Assembly (NCBI GenBank): GCA_017311185.1
Contig: JAESUZ010004534.1
Coordinates: forward strand, 806,001 to 870,000
Length of the DNA: 64,000 bases
Source: Proteles cristata cristata
Taxonomy: Eukaryota; Chordata; Mammalia; Carnivora; Hyaenidae
Direction: 5' to 3'
The notes under the pieces are model-generated. The model made no database searches. It was not told the origin of the DNA and was given only the letters and a program-made list of their open reading frames with translations. The first letter of the stretch is position 1. Each line of letters starts with the position of its first letter. Shown one piece after another: positions 51,055-61,400 of this stretch. The translations under genes were made by a program, and so were the position numbers.

Positions 51055-54000
51055 AGGAAGGAAGGAAGGAAGGAAGGAAGGAAGAAAGAAAGAAAGAAAG
51101 AAAGAAAAAGAAAAAAGAGAAAAGAAAAACACGAAGTCAGATAACGTTGACAGTGGACTTATTATTATTTTTGAATGCCCAAAATGAAAAGTATTATTCT
51201 TATGATGAAACATATTGCCAATGTTTCTATCTCTTTTAAAGCCTAGTATTCTGGATTGGAAACAGATAATCTCTCTGCACAGTAAACTTGATAGAAGAGC
51301 CAAAACAATTTCTTTTCTAAACTAATAACTTAAAATACTGGTTTCCTGGGAGTTAGGCCTAACAAGAGAAATTTCGTTAGTTCTTTTATGGTGAGCAGGA
51401 GAGAATCTTTTTAAGAGGGGAATACATTTGCTACATACCTAGAACCTTTTTTTTTTTTAAATATTTATTTATTTGGGACAGAGCGCAAGTGGGGGAGGGG
51501 CAGAGAGAAAGGGACAGAGGATCCAAAGGGAGGCTCTGTGCTGACAGGCTGACAGCAGCGAGCCCGAGGTGGGGCTCAGACCCACAAACTGCAGGATCAT
51601 GACCTGAGCTCAAGTCGGACGCTCAACCGACTGAGCCACCTGGGAGCCCCAGCCATTTCAAATTCTAAACTATTACAAAAGACAAGATCCCAAATATTAG
51701 TTGCTGTAAGTTCTTAAACATTGCTTGCTGTATTGCAGTCCTTGCCACAGATCGGAGAGCTAGATAGGATAACTCTTACTCTTGGGGTATCATTTCCTCA
51801 TATTTTCATTCTGATTGAAGACATCTGTTTTCCTTTGACTTAGAATCATGCAGCTCTAAAAACCAATAGAGAGACCGTGTAACTCATGTAGTGTAGGACT
51901 CTTGTTTTTAGATCTGAGGTCATTGCCGGCTGAATTCTGACCGTGGTACGGTCTTTTCTCTGCTTTCATGTTTCTTTGGCCCCTACATCACTTGACGTCC
52001 CCCAAATGGGCTGGTATTTTAGAATGGCAGCGTCTGACTGCTTTCATTCTGCGGGTAGAGGCACTGCCTGGTTGGCTCCGACTTTTGGAACGGGAATCTG
52101 ACGCTCATTGTGTCGCTCTGGCAGAGGGAGTGGGGGCCACCTGCCGGGGTGGCGTCGTTCCCACACACAACATGACGTGCCAGCTTCAAGGCAGCCAAGA
52201 TGCCAGGCATCGAGTGGTGGAGAGGGTAGCTCATACAATGCGATGCTTTTTCTGAAAGAAGATCTTCCTACCGGAAAGTAGTTCCAGCTCCGAGGCACAT
52301 GCTTCATTAAATTGATCACATCTGTTGGCACTTGTGGGTGTTAGCACTGACAAGTGTCTCTATGTTAGTGCATTTTGGGGTTGTTTTTTTCCTTTTCTTT
52401 CTTTCTTTCTTTCTTTCTTTTTTTTTTTTTTTGCCTGTGCTTCCTCCACTGTTAGCCTTTGCCTCATTTATCTAAGTGATTGTATTGTCTTAGATAATGC
52501 AGACATAGACTGAGACACACATTTTCGAGGCCAGTTTATGGAGTTCTGGATCTTAAACTGTTGATGTTTGCTAATGCTGCATAATTATCTTGGAGCAAGG
52601 TGTCTTCTTATGTGAGCGGAGATGTCACAGAGTATAGGAATGGTTCCTTATTTCCCTCTCCTGTGTCCATTGGTGGTTACAGTTTAGCAGACTAGCTGGA
52701 TATGAGACAGAGAACTCTGGGTAAACATAACATCTTGAGATGCTTGTGTGTAGCTATATACCAGTTAGATTTCCCTATTTGGGGAGGATTTTTTTGAATA
52801 AAGATATTCATAAATACAATCCCACTGGAGATGACATCTGGCTCTCAGGATTTATTTTTACTGTTTGTAACAGCTCAAATTTAAATTTGAAATTAAGACA
52901 ATCAACTTTTGCTGTGCCTTTTTAATACTCCTTATGTAATTTTTTAAATGTTTAATTCCAGTATCGCTGACCTACAGTGTTTATATTAGGCTTATGTAAG
53001 TTTTTAAACTTTTTTTTAAAAGACTCTCTTACATGATGGGGACTTTTCCATTGTAAGGAAATTTAAAGACATTAATGTCAAATGAGAAGATGTTACTTCT
53101 GGCTATATATTCACATTGAAAGGAAATTGATAACTTTTTTGGTATTAAATTGCATATCATAGTTACATAAGAAATATGGTGATATAATAAGACTTCTGGT
53201 AGACATAGAAATACATGAAATTAGTGATGCCCCAAATGTTTATTGAGCACCAGCTATTTGGAGGTGTCCTATCATTATCTGTTTCAGCTGTCCTATTAAA
53301 ATGCTCAAACTTTGAAATAAAAGAATGGCTTTCATTAGTTACTAAATAAGAGCATAATCACAAAAATGCAAACCCCAAGTTCATCTAGATATGCTGTATC
53401 TTGGCAACTATTAACATTTGTCACCTTGACAAATCAAGACTCAAAAAGGAGTCTTGAGTCTGAGGAATTACATGGGTAAAACTGTGCTAGAGCAGCTCAT
53501 ATACTGGAAGTCCATTAGACTGGGCTGTCCCCAGACTCAGAACCAGTTTCCCAGTTGAGTATTTAAATTTTATAAGGCCCGGGGTGCCTGGGTGGCTCAG
53601 TCGGTTAAGCATCCGACTAAAGCTCAAGTCATGATCTCGTGGTTCATGGGTTCGAGCCCTGCATCGGGCTCTGTGCTGACAGCTAGCTCAGAGCCTGGAG
53701 CCTGTCTTCAGATTCTGTGTCTCCCTCTCTCTCTGACCCTCCCCTGCTCATGCTGTCCCTGTCTCTTTCTCAAAAATAAGTAAAACATTTTAAATTTTAT
53801 AAGGCCCTTCTTGACCCCTCCCATACTGGAAATATTGTCAGTGGTATGTACATTGGCCTTGGTTTATCATGCGTGCGCGTACCACACATTTACAAAGAGT
53901 ACTCCTTTGATTTATATGAAATCATTTTAAAACAACAGTTAAGTTAAGCTTTCCAGTATGAATACTGGAAAAAGTGAAATGTGTGTGCATGCTTAGTCTT

Positions 54001-55374
54001 ACAACTCCTGATAACAAGTCAAGTGGCCAGTCTGGTAGGGGGTTGCAGGAGAAAGAGATTTAAATAGACAAGCTCACTTCATATTTTCTGAGTTTTCGAA
54101 GTCAGACTTGGAATACAGTTAAAGCCATGTGCAGACCATTTCATCTGTGAGCTGGGGCTCTGAGTATAGACAGTGCTGTGCAGTAGAAATACAAGATGAG
54201 CCATACATGTAATGTTTAAATTTCTAGTAGCCACCTTATAAAAAGATGCAGTTGGATGAATTTTAACTACAGTTTTTAGCCAAATATATGAAAAATACTA
54301 TAATTTCAACATGTAATAACCAGTATAAAATTATGAAATATTTCACACTTTCCTTTTTCATACTGAGTCTTCAAAATCAGGGGTGTATTTTATACTCAAC
54401 AACACATCTCACTAGGGATGAGATAAATTTCAGGTGCTCCTTCACAATCATGCCTACTCTTCTGGACAGTGGTAGTCTAGAATTTGATTTTCTGAATGTA
54501 AAGCCATCCCTAAGTGTGTAACTGACAACTGAAATTTTGCCTTTGATCAGAAATTGCTACTGTTGAGAAGTGGCGTAATATTTAATAATGACTGTAACAA
54601 GAAATTTTTTCAGCAAAGAAACGTTGTCTTTCACGTTTCATGTTTTTTTTTATCAGACATACCTGCACAAAATCATAAGTATAAGAGATAATTAGAGAGT
54701 TAGAATCTTCCAAAAGAGTCATGATAGAGGATTTGAGGGGTGTGAGGTGTCCAGGTCCCTTGCAGAAATTTGGGGTTTGAGAAGTGTGAAATTATGGAGT
54801 GAGATTAGGAAGAAGGTTATCAGTAAATCCGAGTGCTGTGTTTTCTAGGCTAGCTATTTTTCTGTTATTCAGTGAAATCTCTGATTTAGCCATCCAAGGA
54901 GAAAACCATTTTAAATTCCAGACAAGTGGAATCTGAGCCCATTGCTTCCTCATCTCCGTACTCATTTAACATTGTGTTAATGGAGTGCTTCAAGAGCTGT
55001 CCTTTGGGTGTTTTAATGGAGGAACTGGGAAATTTTTTCCTATCCAAGCCACTGGTCCATGATGGGGGATATTCATCCAAGTTATACAGTCAAGTAAAAT
55101 ACAGGCTATTTCAGTTTTTGAGGAAGGAATGTAAAATGGTCAAGGGGCCTTCTTTAAGTGTTAAGAACAGGGAGCATCACGTTGGCAAGTCATATTATGT
55201 TTTATTAAGAGTTAGAAAGACACACACAAACACAGAGTTACAAACAGAGGGGCAACTGAGTGGCTCAGTCATTTAAGCATCAGACTCTTGATTTCGGCCC
55301 AGGTCATGATCTCATGGCTCATGAGATTGTCCCACGTTGGGCTCCGTGCTGACAGCATAGAGCCTGCTTGGGAT

Positions 55375-55426
<52 letters not shown>

Positions 55427-58400
55427 CCCTGCTCTCACAAGCATGCTCGCGCTCTCTCTCTCTCTAAATAAATGAACTTAATAAAAAGTTACAAATACCG
55501 ATCATGGGAATGAGGAAGCTTATAAAAACCCAATCCAGGAGGTAGGGGAGAGGTCCCTTTGGTGTCTGGTGAACCATCCAGTCTAATGCTTCGTGGACGT
55601 GGAAGCAGCTTGCTGAGACCAGGGCCCCAGTTCGTCCCCTAGCTGCCCTGGTGCAGGTCCTGTCGTGGTCCCTGAGGGGCACGGGAGCCCGGCTGGGGGT
55701 CATTTACCCCTTTATCTGTGGAGAACACCCCGTGGGAATACATGGGTTCTTTTTTTTTAAAATTTTTAAGTGTTTTTATTTTATTTTGAGAGAAAGAGAA
55801 ACAGAGAGCAAACAGGGGAGGGGCAGAGAGAGAGGGAGAGGGAGACACAGAATCCGAAGCAGGCCCCAGACTCTGAGCTGTCAGCACAGAGCTGGTCACA
55901 GGGCTCGAACCCACAAACTGTAAGATCATGACTTGAGCCGAAATCGGATGCTTAACCGACTGAGCCACCCAGGTGCCTACCAACTGCTAATATGAGAAAA
56001 TCTAGGAGACGCAGTCTCAGGACGATGTGCTATGGGAGAAAAGCTCAGTGGTCCATATGTCCACCAGCATGGAGAGGACAAGCCTTAAGGGCGTTATCTG
56101 ACGTCCATCTCCATCATATGGCAGAAGATACGGTGCATTGTGAGCTGTGATCACCTCTGTTCCCGCAGCTGAGCCCCTGGGCTATGCTGCCAACACTTGC
56201 AAGGCCCTTTCCCAAAATCATAATTTAAAAGGAGTTAACCTAGGGGCACCTGGGTGGCTCAGTCAGTTAAGTGTCCGACTTCAGCTCAGGTCATGATCTC
56301 GCAGTTGGTGGGTTCGAACCCCACATCGGGCTCTGTGCTGACAGCTCAGATCCTGGAGCCTGTTTCAGGTTCTGTGTCTCTCTCGCACTCTGCCCCTCCC
56401 CACTTGTGCTCTATCTCTTAAAAATAAATGTTAAAAAAAAGTTTTTTTAAATAGTTATTTAAAAGGAGTTAGCTGCTGTGTTAGCTATAGGGTTATTTCA
56501 GCCATGATTTTATGTAAAAGCTCTGCTGTCCAAGATGGCATCTGTTTTGATGTCATTCATGGATGATCACTACCAAATGCCAAAGAAAATAGTAAGTTCC
56601 AATAAATATGTAAAAACTCAAACGTAGTCATTAATTTCACAGGGTTTGTTCTTCTGGCTCATAATTGTGATCTTTCAGTTTCACATCCATGTGACATCAT
56701 TAATTTCTGCAGGTGAAATGACCCTTAGTTGGCTTGACAGGAGTAGTCTACTGATACATGATGGTTTTCAGTAATAAGAAACTGGCTTCCAAGCACAGTG
56801 CGTCCAGAACAATTGGAAAGGTGCTGCTCTAGAGCAGAGCCAAGGCCTGACGTCTAGGCAGGTGGGCGCGGGCTCACCCTAAGAAAGAGCATTCCAACAA
56901 CCCACGGTTCCGGAATGGGCTATGATAGAAAATGAATACCTGTCACTGAAGCTATTGAAGTCAAGGCCACGCGGCCACCTGCTGGATACGTCCTCGAAAG
57001 GATTCCAGTATTTCCATCACTTGTGCAAGGAGGATTATCTACACAACATCTGAGAAGCACGCAGCTATTACTGCATTGTGGTTCTAGGATTTGTTGACTG
57101 ATTGCCCCTTGGTGGTAGGCAGCGGACAGCAGTTTCATTCACCAGCCATGCATTGCCTTTCCAGAGTCAGTCGGGTGTTGTGGATTCCAACAAAAGTTTG
57201 AGTTGCTCCTGCGAGCCAGGCCTGGGAGCATGCTTCCTATCTAGGGTGAGGCCTTTTGACCTTCATTGAGCATCAGAATCATCTGAGGGGCGCCTGGGGG
57301 CTCAGTCGGTTAACTGTAGCTCAGGTCACGATCTCGCAGTTTGTGGGTTTGAGCCCCGCATCAGGCTCTGTACAGACAGCTCAGAGTCTGGAGCCTGCTT
57401 CCGATTCTGTGTCTCCCTCTCTCTGCCCCTCCCCTGCTCCTCTCTCCCTCGCTCTATCAAAAATAAATACTTAAAAAAATTAGAATCACCTGGAAGGATG
57501 GCTAAAAGGCCAGTTGCTGGGGCCCTCCCTTGAGTTTCTGACTGCACAGCTCTGGGTGGGGCCTGAGACTCTAAATTCAAGGGCAGGTGCAGGGACCACA
57601 CAGTGTGGTTCAGGGCATTGGTCCCAAGTGTGGGTGATTTCTGTCCCCCTCCTCGCAGGGGTGTTTGGCAAAGCCTGTGACATTTTTGGCTGTCACAACT
57701 GAGGGCTGGGAGTGCTGCTGACATCTAATGGGTGGAAGCTAATGAAGCTGCCAAGCATGTACATAGTTAAAAAGAATTTTAAGGATGTGCGGAAGGCTTT
57801 ATGGTGGAAAGCAAGACTTTGTCCCTCTGCTGCCCAAATTTTCTTCTTAGAACTGTTCAGAAACAACTGCAGTTGGTTTCTTGTGTGTTTCCCAGATAAG
57901 TTTTGCATTTGCAACCGTGTCTCTGTAATTTTTAACACCAATGGCCAGGTATTTCTGTATAGTTTTTCCCCGTCTCAAACATATCAGTAGGTAGGTAGTG
58001 TAGTTCCCATTTTATAGATGAGGTCGTTGAGACTGAGTGGAAGTAATTTGCTCAAGGTCACAGAGTAAATGGCAGAGATGGAATTTGGGCCAAGAGTTCT
58101 GGTTTTGAGCAGAACTGAACAAGATTCATAGGTGCCCCAGGCAAACGAATGGTTTGGCCCTCCAAGCTGGTTCACTGTGCCCTGCTTCAAGCCTCTGTCT
58201 TTTTTGAATGTTTGTGTACCATCTGTGTAGATGAGGGGGTGAGGGCCTTCCCAAGGACGTGTGGCACCTCCTTTCCAGCAGTTCAGCCATGGCACCCAAA
58301 TTGCGCATATCACCACCAAACGTAATAAAGCCAGACACCCCCCCCCCCCTTGGCTGAAGGCAGTTCAGGGACCATCAGCTTTAACTCGAGGTCAGTCCCA

Positions 58401-61400
58401 CCCCAGGCGCCTGACTACAGAGTTCCCATTTCTAGAGGTGTTCTGGCTTGAGGCCTCATGCAGGTCGGCAGCCCAGCCTGGCCTGGGCTTCCCCCAGACT
58501 CCTGAGCCTGCAGTCGTAGGCTTTCTCAGGGAGGCCCAGGCATTGCCGTCACCCCCATGGTGATAGCAGCAGTGACGGCTGGGGCCGTCCTATAACCAGA
58601 TGCGGTGCTGACACTCTCAGTGGGAGTTCTCAACACAGCCTGACATTGGCCTGGTAGGTGGCTGGCGGGTTGAGAAGAAGGAACTCGCCCCCTAGGGAGT
58701 CCGCGATGAGATACCTTTGTGACCAGGCCTTCATTGCAATGCCTCCCAAAGGCCGTGGGCACCTGCTAGGTTGTGCCTTGAGAGTGGGCATGTCATTTAG
58801 ATGGTGCTTTTTAACCAGAAATGCAGAGTGCAATGCACTCGCCCACAGAGGAATGCTATCAGAAGACCAAGTTCTTTTTAAATCATGGCAGTTTAAGGCA
58901 CATGCTTAGGATTCTAGTCCCTGGTGCTTCCAGGGCTAAGATGCGTTGCGTGATGTTTATGTCTGTCATTTCTGTCAATCAGCAGGTAACAAGGAGGGAA
59001 CCCACTCTACGCTCTGGGTGTTGCTGAGTATCCTCCTAGGGGCACTGGCCATGCTGTGCAAAGAGCAAGGGATCACCGTGCTGGTAAGAGCTGAGATGCC
59101 GTCATTGCCCTTCCATGTGCCGCCGCAGAGACGTCTCGGGCCAGCCCCGCCTCTGTGACTCCCTTCACTTCTCAGCCCCATTACCGGCCTGTCAGAGACC
59201 TTGCTACCAGTGACTTGTGCTTTTAGTGCGTGTGGTGTTTCATGGAAACGGGCTGTCTCAGTTGACTATCATTAGCAACCAGTGGGAAGCAGAAAGTGGG
59301 AAGTTCTTAAGGACAGTGATTAGTGCTCCTGGAGGGGTGCCATAGAAAACGAGGAAGGAACAGTGTAAGTTTTCTGGGGTGCTGTCCTATTTCGGGACTT
59401 CGAAATACAACAGCAGACTGACCCCATCAGTGCTTCTGGTCCTGATTGAAGAAGTATTGAGTGTATGTTGTGCTCGGCCTCGATTAGAAATATCAAAGAG
59501 AAAGGGAGGAGCACTGAAGAGTACTGGCCCACACCTCCTATGTCTGATCAGAATCGAAGCCCCAGGAAGGGAGAGGCATTGAAATCCACTTCGCTTTTTC
59601 TCCATTGTAGCCAGTTTTATGACTGACATTATTAGACGAAAATTTAGAAATTTGGGCTACGATCAGGGAAATGGAAAATGAAAATACAAGATTTGCATGG
59701 CCCAGATAGGAGTAGCTTGGGAAAGAAAGAGCAGAGAAATCTATATGGGGTTTTATGGCAGTTGAAGCAGAGATGAGAGGTTTTATCAGGCTCAGTCTAG
59801 AAGATGAAGGTTAGCCACCTAAGAGATGGCACAGAATTATTGTACAAAGATACCTGAATTTCACGAGTTTCTTTTTTTTAATTTTTAATGTTTTATTTAT
59901 TTCTGGGAGAGAAAGAGAGAGACAGCATGCGCAGGGGCGGGTCAGAGAGAGAGGGAGACACAGAGTCTGAAACAGGTTCTAGGCTCTGAGCTGTCAGCAC
60001 AGAGCCTAACACGGGGCTCGAACCCACGAACCATGAGATCATGACCTGAGCCGAAGTCGGATGCTTATCCAACTGAGCCACCCAGGCCCCCTGAGTTGTT
60101 GTTGTTTTTTTTTTTTAAGTTTGTTCCGAGCTAATATTTCTCAATCTTGGCATTATTGATATTTTGGGCTAGATCATTCTTTTTTATGGGAAGGCTGTCC
60201 TGTGCGCTGGGCATGTTTAGTGACATCTCTGGCCTCTAACCCTAAATACCAGTAGGACTGCCTTGGGTGTGACAACTTAAAATGTCTCTACATGTCATCA
60301 GGCATCCCCTGGATGGCAGAACCATCCACTGCTCTAAACCCTTGCTTCGCAAAGACCAGTAGTAACAACACCATCTGGGAGCTTAGTAGAAATTTAGGAT
60401 CTCTAACCCTACCCCTGGCCTGCTGATTCAGCATCTCCATTTAACAGGGTCCAAGGTGGCTCCCATTAATGTTTGAAAAGCACTAAAGAATTAGGTGATG
60501 AATTTATGTGACTAAAGATACACTAAAATTTAGCTGTTTTCAAACATTTGATTAGAATGTAGACATTTTGATGATGCATTTAAATGGAAAGCTGGAGAGT
60601 GCCAAAATTCGGTTTGGCTCCGTCCTTATAATGACATGATCGCCTCACCCCTTGGTGACTCTCTTCTAGCTCATAGGGAGAAAAACAAATGGTATAAGAC
60701 AGCAGCAGCTCAACAGGAAGCTTCTGCCTTCTAGAAAATGGTTTACACCCAGGCAGAAATGGTCTTCTGTGACCCACTAAAATCCTGTATCGCATGAGTG
60801 AATAAAATCAGAATTCTTTGAAATGATTAACCCAGTGCTGGCTTGTGTATTGGATAATTAATGGCTTCCAGCATTTATGGGAGAGGGTTAAGTAGGGATG
60901 TCATCCTTGCTCTAGAAGCCACAAATTACCGCTGGCTTGTGATGATTTATGATCTTCTTTGCCGCAAAGCCCCCTATCAAAAAACCGAAGTCATTTAGGG
61001 GGAGCTTTAACCACAGACGCCTTATGCATTGTGACTACTTTATCTAGACTGGTCAGGGAGTCCCATGAGATGACCTTGCCTACAGCGATGACCTCTACAG
61101 AAAGTCCCTTGCAGGGCAGAGAAGGGAATCCAAGGCCCATCTAGCCTCTAGTCTCTACGCGTGGGTATTATAGTTGCAAAAGCCACCCTCGCCTTCTGGA
61201 AAGAAACTATTTTGGTGCTACTGGAAGCTACCAGCAGAAGTAGATCTGCCACATCACATCCCAAAGACTGGCTTCGCATAATGGAAATTACTTGTTGTTC
61301 ACCTCAAGGCTGTGGGTGGAGGTGACTCTTGTCCACACAGTGGGCCCTCCCTGGTGCAGGTTCTGCTGTCCAGAGTGTGTAGTTTGCACCGTTGCCCCGA

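Larger units (their letters stand above)
39870..58985 (+). other. TMTC4: TMTC4 intron 5 (about 19 kb)
   Basis: Donor GTAAGC and acceptor 'gtcaatcagcag'. It contains the PRR13 pseudogene, two old antisense L1 tracts, a MER20/MER5A pair and about fifteen CAN SINEs. Unassigned unique blocks are 39880-41110, 42370-42780, 43210-43880, 44750-47460, 49700-50480, 51120-51440, 51660-53560, 53810-55230 and 56480-57260. Confidence 0.85.

Noticed and set aside
50992..51239. Lysine/glutamate-rich open frames over the GAAA repeat
   Set aside because: Any reading of a tetranucleotide repeat without stops gives such frames. There is no gene context.
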